IMG/VR virus record: IMGVR_UViG_3300010375_000045
Span: 1-28,618 of that record
Origin: a virus
Length of the DNA stretch: 28,618 bases
Direction: 5' to 3' (one strand)
In this document: positions 20,940 through 28,480 of the stretch, piece by piece
Position numbering within the stretch: the first letter of the stretch is position 1
How the letters are laid out: each line of letters starts with the position of its first letter
Position numbers and translations under genes: made by a program
Notes under the pieces: generated by a model
What the model saw: only the letters and a program-made list of their open reading frames with translations
The model's database searches: none
What the model was told of the DNA's origin: nothing

Positions 20940-23054
20940 ATGCAGTTCGTCCAATACCTTTGCACGCTTCCGAGCAACGACACCTACGGCTATATCCAGG
21001 CCCTGCCGTTGGCGAAGGTGTATGTATATGTGACCGACGATACCGGCGTGAGCGGCGCGCTTGCGCAACTCTACGATGCCGCAGGCGGCGCGATCGGAAA
21101 CCCCGTCACCGCGGATATCAATGGTTTCGCCGGGTTCGCGGCAGACGACGGGCTCTACAACATCCAGGTCACGGATGCGGACGGCGTGCGCAATGCACCG
21201 CTCGCGGTCAAGGTGCAGCTGTTCGATCAGACATCTTTCACTGCAGTCGCTGGCATCATCGAGCAGGCCGTGATCGGTCCTGGCTCGTCTGCGGACGGCC
21301 ATTTCATGCTGTTCGACGGAACGACTGGTGCGGCAGCAAAAGACACCGGGCTCTCGCTCTCCACTGACGGGACGCTTGGGGCGAACAGCGACAGCCGTCT
21401 TCCGAGTGAGAAGGCCGTAAAGACAGCCATTGCCGCCGCCCAGCAGGTCAAGCTTTCTGCCGATACCACCTACTATGTCCGCACCGATGGCAATGACAGC
21501 AACACCGGAACTGCGAATACATCGGGTGCAGCATGGCTGACACTTCAGCATGCCGTGGACTATGCTGCGACGCTGGACCTCAACACCCATACACTGACGA
21601 TTCAGGTCGGAGACGGGACGTATTCGGCAGGCGTGCTCAAGAGCACAGCCTTCAACCGCAATGGAACCGTTGTCATTCAGGGCAACACGACCACTCCATC
21701 AAACTGCATCATCAGCGTCGCGTCTGGCGATTGCCTGCAATTTACGAACTGCACATGCACGATCAAAGGCTTCAAACTTGTTTCGACTGCAGGTTATGGT
21801 CTGAATGCCGTGCGCTCGCTCATCACCGTAGGTGGGGCGATGGAATACGGCGCTTGCGGTCTTGGCCACATCAACGCCACACAGACTGCCACGATCTCTA
21901 TCGCGGCGAACTACACGATCTCAGGAGGCGCGCCAAATCATCTTATAATCACCAATTCCGCGATCACGTTCGCAGCTGCTTTGACCATTACGCTGACTGG
22001 TACGCCGGCGTTTTCAACAGCTTTTGTGACCGTCACGTTTCTTGGACTTCTCAGTCTCCCGACGAACACGAGTTTCTCGGGAAGTGCGACCGGTAAAAAG
22101 TTCATTGTCAACGATATGTCCGCCGTGAGCGTCGGCCAAAGCAGCACGACCGGAACGTCTTTGATCGATATCTTCCCAGGCGATATTTCAGGTGGCTATG
22201 GCCAGCGCCAAGACGGTATGCGCTCGTTCCGTAACCTGATCTATAACCCTGACGGCAGGGTGCAAGAAGGCCCTTCGAGCGCCATAGGAGATATCGCGTA
22301 TGGTCTTCACAATCGCTGGTACGGGCTGACCCAGACCTCCACGATGACGCCGACCACAATTTTGGACGTGACCGACGGGGTCACCCATCTCATTGAACTT
22401 ACCAATGGCTCCAGCGCTCAGCGCTTAGGCTATGCCCAGGTCATCGAGGGCAAGCAGTGTAAATATCTGCGCGGGGCTGACGTGACGCTTTCTGGCCAAG
22501 CCCAGCGCAATCAGACGGGCGGCGTGGGCGTCGCGATTATCGAATGGATCGGAACTGAAGACAGCGTCACCAAAGAAATCGTCAATGACTGGACCAACGC
22601 GACGCTCACGGCTGGAAACTTCTTCGTTTCTTCGAACATCATAGTAGACGGGGCGTTGGCCCTAAATCCAAGCGCTGGCGTCCTTACAAATTTTCTTCTT
22701 CAGGTGACGCTTGGCGAGACTTTCAACAATCTCATTGTGTTCATTTGGGCGCGCGGCAACGCGACGGCCAATACCGGAACCATGGATTTCCGGATGCAAC
22801 TAGAGAGCGGCAGAAAACCAACATCTTTCGAGCGGCGCCCGATTGAAGTGGAAGAAAACTTGTGCCACCGCTTTTACGAGTCATTCACGGTCCAGTCGGA
22901 GAATGGTGCGCGCAATATCCCGCTTCTGAAAAAGCGCATAACCCCGAGCATTACCGTTGGTGTCGGATCGGCAAGCGCTATCACGAAGAACGGATTTGAA
23001 CTGACCCATAGCGCAGCGGCGGCATGCACGGTAATCGCGAACGCAGAACTCTAG
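20940..23054 (+). CDS. Tail spike / fibre protein with probable beta-helix
   Basis: A 704-aa protein with an AGGAAAG ribosome site. The N-terminal anchor (FVQYLCTLPSNDTYGYIQAL, LAKVYVYVTDDTG, then GFAGFAADDGLYNIQVTDA) is a classical tailspike head domain. After SRLPSEKAVKTAI comes a pectate-lyase-like beginning, TTYYVRTDGNDSNTGTAN and AWLTLQHAVDYAA (about 178-208), then repeated short strands with N/T/S-rich turns up to about residue 390. This suggests a right-handed parallel beta-helix that may bind or cut polysaccharide. A second domain (about 420-640) and a C-terminal module (ENLCHRFYESF ... GFELTHSAAAACTVIANAEL) finish it. Catalytic residues cannot be identified. Its TAG overlaps the sulfotransferase stop in CTAG. 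Confidence 0.7.
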   Translation: MQFVQYLCTLPSNDTYGYIQALPLAKVYVYVTDDTGVSGALAQLYDAAGGAIGNPVTADINGFAGFAADDGLYNIQVTDADGVRNAPLAVKVQLFDQTSFTAVAGIIEQAVIGPGSSADGHFMLFDGTTGAAAKDTGLSLSTDGTLGANSDSRLPSEKAVKTAIAAAQQVKLSADTTYYVRTDGNDSNTGTANTSGAAWLTLQHAVDYAATLDLNTHTLTIQVGDGTYSAGVLKSTAFNRNGTVVIQGNTTTPSNCIISVASGDCLQFTNCTCTIKGFKLVSTAGYGLNAVRSLITVGGAMEYGACGLGHINATQTATISIAANYTISGGAPNHLIITNSAITFAAALTITLTGTPAFSTAFVTVTFLGLLSLPTNTSFSGSATGKKFIVNDMSAVSVGQSSTTGTSLIDIFPGDISGGYGQRQDGMRSFRNLIYNPDGRVQEGPSSAIGDIAYGLHNRWYGLTQTSTMTPTTILDVTDGVTHLIELTNGSSAQRLGYAQVIEGKQCKYLRGADVTLSGQAQRNQTGGVGVAIIEWIGTEDSVTKEIVNDWTNATLTAGNFFVSSNIIVDGALALNPSAGVLTNFLLQVTLGETFNNLIVFIWARGNATANTGTMDFRMQLESGRKPTSFERRPIEVEENLCHRFYESFTVQSENGARNIPLLKKRITPSITVGVGSASAITKNGFELTHSAAAACTVIANAEL

Positions 23055-23806
23055 GCAACGGTTTCGCAGGCGTTGAACGGCTCATAGCCCAGCAGCGGCA
23101 GTGCATCCGGGAAGCGGGTCATAAAGGCACGTGCCAGATCATCGTCGAACACGTCGCGCCACTGCTTGGCGGCGCCGGATCTGATGTGGCCGGGATGGGC
23201 GGCACTTCGTTTCGCGCCACCGGCAAGCGAGTTGGCCAGAAAGGCTGATACTGCAACGTCAATTTCACCGCCGGTTAGGCCGAGATGCTTTGCCGCCTTT
23301 GGAAACTCATCAGTACCATTGGTCAACAGCGTCTCATACTTCGTTTCGAAACATTCAGGCCGGCTGTATTTCCACGCGCACATGCCGCTTATGGTTTCTG
23401 CTGAGGAGTGGTCCATCTCGAATAGCATTCGCGACTTATCGTCCGGGAGGCTATTCAAAGCCTGCTGATAGGTTTTCCCGCCGAACCGATCTTCTGGACG
23501 GTGCAGCCACTTCTCAACCGATGCTCGATGATAGTGCATCGCTGATATCACTACATCGCGCGGGTCTCTGATGACGTGAAGAACACGATCTCCATTCTCA
23601 GGCGACGCCTTCGCAAACCACTGAGAGTGCATGTCCCGCACAAAGCACGCCGAGGTCGGCAGCGCCCAAGCGGTATCCTTTGGCGAAGGCTTTACGTAAG
23701 GAACGCGGATCGCGGTGGCGATGGCCAGAAACACGCTGTCCATCCAGACCGTTCCGGTCTTGTGATGCGTGCAGATAACTGCCCGGTTTTTCATGGGCCG
23801 GACCAT
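23051..23806 (-). CDS. Sulfotransferase family protein
   Basis: A 251-aa enzyme. Both PAPS-binding signatures are visible: the 5'-phosphosulfate loop CTHHKTGTVWMDSVF (Lys16, Thr17, Gly18, Thr19) and the 3'-phosphate site HVIRDPRDVVISAMHYH with Arg80 and Ser88, as expected for sulfotransferases moving sulfate from PAPS to a hydroxyl group. The acceptor is unknown; in this position, next to tail spikes, a surface polysaccharide is a reasonable guess. I chose the ATG at 23806; one at 23794 is possible. Only 39 bp separate its start from that of the divergent hydrolase, so promoters overlap. It is on the strand opposite to the fibres and is probably expressed in the lysogen. Codons look somewhat less GC-rich than in the head genes. 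Confidence 0.8.
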   Translation of the reverse strand: MVRPMKNRAVICTHHKTGTVWMDSVFLAIATAIRVPYVKPSPKDTAWALPTSACFVRDMHSQWFAKASPENGDRVLHVIRDPRDVVISAMHYHRASVEKWLHRPEDRFGGKTYQQALNSLPDDKSRMLFEMDHSSAETISGMCAWKYSRPECFETKYETLLTNGTDEFPKAAKHLGLTGGEIDVAVSAFLANSLAGGAKRSAAHPGHIRSGAAKQWRDVFDDDLARAFMTRFPDALPLLGYEPFNACETVA

Positions 23807-23845
23807 ACCGCCCGTCACAATTCCTGACAAACGCGAGGGTTCGCT

Positions 23846-24553
23846 ATGCTGGTTGATGGGGCGACAGTGATCGCAGCCGGGCGAAAGAGAACGGATTTCG
23901 GCTATCGGCTGCTGGTGATACCGGTCGAGGAACCAGGCCTCTACGTGTATGGCAACCCGGTCCCGGTGCTGGACGCGTGGGCGACGTCGCGAAACGTGAA
24001 CACACCATACCGCTATCTCGACACCGTGGGACGCACCTGGGGCTGTAATCACCCGACCGACCCGACATTGCAGGACGAGGACACCATTGTCGCCGCAGCG
24101 AACGGTTGGACCGACGAACTGACGGCGGCGGGCAAGGCGGCATGGCCTATACTGCTGCTCGGGTTCAGCGCGTCAGGCTTTGCGTCGATGTCGCTTTTGG
24201 AGCGCCACCCCGATGTGTTCGCAGGCGCCATCGTGTTCGATTGCCCGCTCGATGAGCAGGACATCTCAGTATCGCCACACTGGGATATGCTGACGTACTT
24301 CGAAAACCAGGACTATTTCGCGGCTAACTATCGGCTGACAGACCTGAGCCGGCTTGGCACGCTAGCAGGGAAGAATGTCGCGCTCAACTTTCGGGCAGAC
24401 GGTACAAACGAGTTCCTGCCGCAGATGATCGCGTTCGCCGGCCTGCTTTGCAGCAGTCATATAAACCACACCGCGCGTTTCACAGACTCATTGCATCGCT
24501 GGGACAGCGGATGGGTTGAAGACGCGCTCGATAATTTCCTAGTGGATTATTGA
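23846..24553 (+). CDS. Alpha/beta hydrolase (putative esterase)
   Basis: A 235-aa protein with a GAGGG ribosome site. The nucleophile elbow is LLLGFSASGFASMSLLERHP: Ser108 in GFSASG, where Ser110 replaces the usual first glycine, followed by the helix and the strand AGAIVFDCPL. A late histidine in SLHRWDSGWVEDALDNF is a fair candidate for the triad, and an Asp may be in RADGTNEFLP. N-terminal strands YRLLVIPVEEPGLYVY fit the fold. No signal peptide. The substrate is unknown. On the same strand as the fibres and next to them, it could be a deacetylase-like enzyme acting on a receptor glycan, or a surface-modification enzyme paired with the divergent sulfotransferase. The role is inferred. Confidence 0.65.
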   Translation: MLVDGATVIAAGRKRTDFGYRLLVIPVEEPGLYVYGNPVPVLDAWATSRNVNTPYRYLDTVGRTWGCNHPTDPTLQDEDTIVAAANGWTDELTAAGKAAWPILLLGFSASGFASMSLLERHPDVFAGAIVFDCPLDEQDISVSPHWDMLTYFENQDYFAANYRLTDLSRLGTLAGKNVALNFRADGTNEFLPQMIAFAGLLCSSHINHTARFTDSLHRWDSGWVEDALDNFLVDY

Positions 24554-24599
24554 GGGTGAACGTATCTACGGCCCCGCAACCTGCGTGCGGGCAAACCAG

Positions 24600-26312
24600 T
24601 TATGAGCCACCACTGCGGCTTCGCAACATCAGAAGAAGGCGTCTTAGGTGCGATGGCCGACTTTGGCGGGAAGGGAGCATTTGAAGCAGTTGGGTCACAC
24701 GCTGTTGCGCCGCTTTCGTTTCGGGAATCGCCTCGCGCAATATTGAAGCCGCTTCGGAAAAGCGCTTTCTTTCGATCAGGAATTCAGCGAACTCGATGGA
24801 GGTCGAGCAGGCGCCCTTACGAATATCGAGAGCTTTGCGGTAGGCTGCTTCGGCCTGTGCGTCGTCACCTCGCTTGGCGTGAATGTACGCGATGCGGGCC
24901 ACCGCGTCCCAACGCTCGCCTCCAGCTTTCAACAAATTCCAGCGGATCGTGGCGGCAAGCGCGTCGTCCCAGCGTTCTGCTTCTATCAATGCCTCCGCCA
25001 GTGTACGCGGAGGAATGCCCCATTTTGGAAACCGCTCCATCAGTGCATTCAGTTCGGCGATTCCTTCTGCGGTTCGTCCATCCAGAAGTTTGATCCGGGC
25101 GTCGATAAATCTCCGCTGTCTGTCGTCGTCCGCCGCGGGAGGCAGTTTCGCCAGTACCGCTAATGCATCTTTGAGACGTCCGACGCGAAGGCAGCAATCG
25201 ATATAGAGATGCGCTGCGGATGGATCGAGATGCGCGCTATCGCGGATCGGCTCCAGGCATCGGATCGCACCAAGCGGGTTCCGCATCTGGATTTGTTCAT
25301 TGGCTTCCGTCAGCGCGGCGGCGATATCCGCTAGTTCCGCAATGCGGGACGTCGGGCTGTAAGCTTCGATCATACGCTCTACATTGACGTCCACGAGCTC
25401 GCGCGTGACATGAACCTGATCCTCTGCCCAAGCGATCGAGCGCTCGCTGAGAGTCACGCTTTCGTAAGATGGATAATAGTCGACATGCCCATGCTGCGTG
25501 GCAATGTGTTCCGCCGCGGCACGCAGAACGGACTTGGAATAGCAGTTCGCGACAATGGCATCGTTTTCCGTGTGCGTTGTGGCTAACGGGACGGGAGAGA
25601 CGATCAGCAGAATGCGCTGATCTTGCCGGCAGTGTCTCTTGAGCAGCCCGATCGTGCGTTCAAGCGAGGCAAGCGTGTCCGCGAAATTCAGAATATGGAG
25701 CTGAAAGCGCTCAGGTGCTTTTGCCATCATCGATCGCGGCGGTCCGTGGTTGAGGTAGCACTGATTTAGCGTATCGAACCAGACTTCGCCGAAATCCAGT
25801 GTCATTATGACAATGCGGCAATCGGTGACGTGGCGCGTGACTTCGGTAACTGCCTTGCGATAGACGGTTATTCTTTCAAGCGGGAAAGCATAGTGCCTTC
25901 CGATGTTCGGATCGATGAAGCGCCCTGGGGCAATTTCCAGGAACTGCTTCTCAGGATCGAAAGGGTGATCACTATCGAGCGCCCAACGAAATTCGTTCTC
26001 GATGGATGTCACGCTATAGTTGTTCAGGGCCTCAATACCGATCGTATTGATGGCGTCATCCGGCCACGTGACTGTGGAAGTCGCAATATCGTAGCCGCGA
26101 TGAAATAGCGCCCTCTCGATGTGCCTCGCGAAACTGGAGCCAATTGCGAATATGCGGTCGCCGAATTCGATCTGAAATCCCGGAGTGAACGCCGGCTTGC
26201 AGATCGGTTCGATGCGGTTCGCGTCCGGAACGTCCCGGCGCGGAATCTCGCCGAACAGGTTGTGACGGACATTCTCGACAGCGTCGGAACTCGAAATCAC
26301 GCGAAGCGGCAT
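24600..26312 (-). CDS. GSCFA-domain protein with C-terminal TPR repeats
   Basis: A 570-aa protein, ATG preceded by GGGACGGG. The N-terminal 320 residues fit the GSCFA family: IFAIGSSFARHIERALFHRG (residues 54-73, here GSSFA instead of GSCFA), followed by NTIGIEALNNYSVTSIENEF, IVIMTLDFGEVWFD and LIVSPVPLATTH near residue 240. GSCFA proteins are related to SGNH-type hydrolases/acyltransferases and are often found with polysaccharide genes. The C-terminal 230 residues are helical TPR-like repeats (for example RLKDALAVLAKLPP, GDDAQAEAAYRKALDI). The fusion suggests a glycan-modifying enzyme held in a protein complex. There is no membrane segment. It converges on the hydrolase gene. Exact activity is unknown. 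Confidence 0.75.
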   Translation of the reverse strand: MPLRVISSSDAVENVRHNLFGEIPRRDVPDANRIEPICKPAFTPGFQIEFGDRIFAIGSSFARHIERALFHRGYDIATSTVTWPDDAINTIGIEALNNYSVTSIENEFRWALDSDHPFDPEKQFLEIAPGRFIDPNIGRHYAFPLERITVYRKAVTEVTRHVTDCRIVIMTLDFGEVWFDTLNQCYLNHGPPRSMMAKAPERFQLHILNFADTLASLERTIGLLKRHCRQDQRILLIVSPVPLATTHTENDAIVANCYSKSVLRAAAEHIATQHGHVDYYPSYESVTLSERSIAWAEDQVHVTRELVDVNVERMIEAYSPTSRIAELADIAAALTEANEQIQMRNPLGAIRCLEPIRDSAHLDPSAAHLYIDCCLRVGRLKDALAVLAKLPPAADDDRQRRFIDARIKLLDGRTAEGIAELNALMERFPKWGIPPRTLAEALIEAERWDDALAATIRWNLLKAGGERWDAVARIAYIHAKRGDDAQAEAAYRKALDIRKGACSTSIEFAEFLIERKRFSEAASILREAIPETKAAQQRVTQLLQMLPSRQSRPSHLRRLLLMLRSRSGGS

Positions 26313-26453
26313 TCCCGTCCCCGTTGCTAAGCGGTCAGCCTATGATGGCACCCGCGGTCCCGCAACGGACGGCATTTACGGATAACATGACATGGCAGCC
26401 GCGTGTGGCCTGCCAGAAGACAGAGTGAACGTTGCTGGCGTGAGCAAGCGCCG

Positions 26454-26672
26454 CTAGGTGCTTGAGGAAGCCTGCGGCTTGCGCGATCCGCCGCCTGGCA
26501 GGTCCAATCTATGCCATGCGCGCCGCTCTTCGTCGGATGGCAGCGCGCGTTCGCGGGCGAACGCTTCTGCGCGCTGTGGCGGTCTCGAGGCTTCCAATTC
26601 GTCGAGTGTGCGCAGGAAGTCGAAATGCACCGGTGGATTGTGAAGGAACGGGACGCGTTCGCAATCTATCAT
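26454..26672 (-). CDS. Small protein of unknown function
   Basis: A 72-aa protein (ATG at 26672 with a GAGAG ribosome site). The sequence MIDCERVPFLHNPPVHFDFL, then RTLDELEAS and AFARERALPSDEERRAWHRL, is helical and charged and looks like real coding sequence. The frame stays open upstream: an ATG at 26885 would give 143 aa, and one still farther up (27140) overlaps the lipoprotein gene. The extra part (for example GLCFWVGGGSVPEIPCINL) has less GC-rich third codon positions and I am not sure it is translated. It lies 141 bp upstream of the GSCFA gene on the same strand. No family is recognised. Confidence 0.45.
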   Translation of the reverse strand: MIDCERVPFLHNPPVHFDFLRTLDELEASRPPQRAEAFARERALPSDEERRAWHRLDLPGGGSRKPQASSST

Positions 26673-26973
26673 GGGCTCTCTCCAATCGACGCCCCGAACA
26701 GCTGCCCCAATAAAGTTCCCACAGTTTAGCCGTAAGCGAGTTCCGTCGCCAGAGACATTGAGGGCCCGGCGGCGCTTTGGTTCCAGGTTGATACAAGGGA
26801 TTTCGGGCACGCTGCCTCCCCCAACCCAGAAGCACAGGCCTTCCTCTCGCCACATCGGTGAGCCGTCGACGTTGGCTTCGCGCATGACCCGCGAGGGTCG
26901 TGCCGCGACGCGCGGGCGCTGACGGTTCAGCCCGTGTTGCGGATGGTCCGCAGCATCATTCCCGGAGAACATC
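26673..26973. other. Region without a confident gene
   Basis: About 300 bases between the small minus-strand gene and the lipoprotein gene. A minus-strand frame is open through it (see the alternative start at 26885). No repeat, tRNA or strong hairpin was seen. It must hold the promoter for the plus-strand lysis genes if they are not read from upstream, since all genes from 24600 to 26672 run the other way. I could not pick a convincing -35/-10 pair. Confidence 0.4.
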
Positions 26974-27303
26974 ATGAAACGAAGGCTGGCGGCCGCACTG
27001 GCCGCATGCGTGGCCGTTGCCTTTGCGGGTTGCGGCACGCTTACCACGCAAACGCCGAAGCAGGCGCTGACCGCGGCGCACCAGGCGCATGACGGCCTCG
27101 CCAAAGAACTCGATCTCGCCGCCACCAATGGCTGGATCAAGGGCGAGGCGGCGGCGACCGCGGCGCGGGTTCTCGCCGAAAGCGAGAGCTATCTCACCAA
27201 AGCCGACGACGCACTGGCCGCGGGGCAATCGATCGATGCGCTCCTCGCGCTCGCGAACGCCGACATCGCCAAGGTTCAAACGCTCATTCCGGAGAAAAAC
27301 TGA
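26974..27303 (+). CDS. Phage lysis-region lipoprotein
   Basis: A 109-aa protein with a GGAG ribosome site. MKRRLAAALAACVAVAFAGC is a lipoprotein signal with the lipid-modified Cys20 (lipobox FAGC), so the mature protein should be anchored in a membrane, most likely the outer one. The rest is helical: TPKQALTAAHQAHDGLAKEL and AESESYLTKADDALAAGQS, a pattern I know from small lipoproteins next to holin genes in proteobacterial prophages ('T-P-x-Q-A-x-x-A-A...A-D-x-A...A'). The function is unknown; an outer-membrane disruptor or spanin-like role is possible but unproven, since there is no proline-rich Rz1-type stretch. The stop overlaps the next start (TGATG). Confidence 0.7.
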   Translation: MKRRLAAALAACVAVAFAGCGTLTTQTPKQALTAAHQAHDGLAKELDLAATNGWIKGEAAATAARVLAESESYLTKADDALAAGQSIDALLALANADIAKVQTLIPEKN

Positions 27304-27521
27304 TGGATTATCTCGCGCTCCTGCAAACCATCCTCGCCGCGTTGTCTCAGGCGCCCGAGGCCATCCAGATCGCCGAGGACGCGTATAATGGCGTGCGCGC
27401 ATCCTTCGGCATGGAAGATCAGGCCACGCTCGACAAGATGTTCGCCGACGCGAAATCGACCGACGCCGCCGATACGGCAAAGGCCGTCGCAGATCTCAAC
27501 CAGGCCGCACAGGAGAACTGA
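27303..27521 (+). CDS. Small lysis-region protein of unknown function
   Basis: A 72-aa soluble, acidic, helical protein (MDYLALLQTILAALSQAPEA, then DQATLDKMFADAKSTDAAD). Its ATG overlaps the lipoprotein stop and its stop TGA is one base before the ATG of the holin-like gene, so the three are probably translated together. No membrane segment is evident, although the first 16 residues are hydrophobic and amphipathic. No family is recognised. It may support or regulate the holin; this is only from position. Confidence 0.6.
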   Translation: MDYLALLQTILAALSQAPEAIQIAEDAYNGVRASFGMEDQATLDKMFADAKSTDAADTAKAVADLNQAAQEN

Positions 27522-27522
27522 C

Positions 27523-27723
27523 ATGATCGTGGACGACAGCAAAAGCATCTTCGCATCGAAGACCGCATGGGTGGGCGCGGCGGTGACCATCGTCGGCGCG
27601 CTGCAGGCGCTGAATTGGACGCAGCTCATTCCGAGTGGTGCGGCGGCGGGCTACATCGCCTCGGGTCTCGGCGTCGTGATGATCGCGCTGCGCTTCCTGA
27701 CGTCGAAGCCGGCAACGCTCTAG
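27523..27723 (+). CDS. Holin-like small membrane protein
   Basis: A 66-aa protein with two likely membrane helices, about residues 15-33 (AWVGAAVTIVGALQALNW) and 43-60 (AGYIASGLGVVMIALRFL). The start SKSIFASKTAWVG and the end RFLTSKPATL are the pattern of a common group of two-helix prophage proteins ('S-K-T-x-W...V-x-x-x-x-R-x-x-T-x-x-P'), often annotated as holin or holin-like. It would make holes in the inner membrane at lysis. The size suits a pinholin-like or class II holin, but no functional proof is visible. An ATG at 27388 in the same frame was rejected because it lies within the previous gene. Confidence 0.65.
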   Translation: MIVDDSKSIFASKTAWVGAAVTIVGALQALNWTQLIPSGAAAGYIASGLGVVMIALRFLTSKPATL

Positions 27724-27765
27724 CGTGCGCTGAAGCGCCCCCGCGTGTAGTATCGGGTGATCGCT

Positions 27766-28272
27766 ATGACGCTAGACCCGCCAAAAGGTCGTGTGATCGC
27801 CAACGATCCGAAGGATGAAGCGATCGCGGCCGTGATCGAGACGGCCTCGAAGCTCGCGAAGCCGAAGCGCACAGTACGGATCCTGGGCTTTGAGGTCGCG
27901 GTCGATCCGAACCTCAACACGATCATCGCGGCGCTCACGCTTATCGGCCTTCTGATAACCGCGACGGGTTCTGTCTACGCCTTCATCAACAAGCCCCTCG
28001 AGAATGCGCGACGCATCGAAGACGTGCAGAACGAGATCGGAAAGCCGGGCACGCCGGGATACCTGCCCGGCGTGGTGCGCGGCATGGCGCATCGCATGGA
28101 CCGCGTCGAGCAGATGGTGAAGCAGAACCACGACGACACGCTTCAGGCGCTGCGCGATATCGAAGCCCAGCTGAAAGACCAGCGCCGCGAAAATTCCGAC
28201 CGCTTCGACCGCCTCGACAACCGCATCGACCGCTTCGTGGAGCGCACCAAGCCCGATCCCTATCCGCGCTGA
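27766..28272 (+). CDS. Membrane-anchored coiled-coil protein
   Basis: A 168-aa protein; ATG at 27766, with a GTG at 27757 as an alternative. Residues 1-50 are charged and cytoplasmic-like, 53-74 form one membrane helix (TIIAALTLIGLLITATGSVY), and 80-168 are strongly charged helix with heptads (VEQMVKQNHDDTLQALRDI, RFDRLDNRIDRF), a likely coiled coil. It ends in PDPYPR. One membrane helix plus a long periplasmic coiled coil resembles i-spanins in layout, but orientation and order are not certain. It is the last gene before a strong terminator, so it belongs to the lysis unit. An endolysin is absent from this unit in the window. Confidence 0.65.
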   Translation: MTLDPPKGRVIANDPKDEAIAAVIETASKLAKPKRTVRILGFEVAVDPNLNTIIAALTLIGLLITATGSVYAFINKPLENARRIEDVQNEIGKPGTPGYLPGVVRGMAHRMDRVEQMVKQNHDDTLQALRDIEAQLKDQRRENSDRFDRLDNRIDRFVERTKPDPYPR

Positions 28273-28298
28273 CTGACCGCAGCGCAGATCGAACGACC

Positions 28299-28334
28299 AA
28301 AGCCCGCTGGCCTAAAGGCCGGCGGGCTTTTTTA
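28299..28334 (+). terminator. Strong intrinsic terminator of the lysis operon
   Basis: AAAGCCCGC-T-GGCC, a TAAA loop, then GGCC-G-GCGGGCTTTTTT: a 13-pair GC-rich stem with one mismatch, followed by a run of six T. It ends the plus-strand unit that finishes at 28272. The left AAAG flank gives only a short T-run on the other strand, so it works mainly in the plus direction. Confidence 0.9.
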
Positions 28335-28480
28335 GTTTGGCTCGAGGCTCACGGCAGTTCGACCGTTGCATGCACATGCCGCGGCAGGCTGTCTTTGGAT
28401 CGCGTTGTCCTCTATGTTCGTTACCAGACAGTCGACGTGTCACAGACCGCCGCGCCGCGACGGTGAAATCCGGAAACGTT
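28335..28480. other. Intergenic region after the terminator
   Basis: 146 bases between the terminator and the next start codon. No attachment-site copy, repeat or tRNA could be recognised. The promoter of the following gene should be here; the candidate boxes are too weak to state. Confidence 0.35.
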
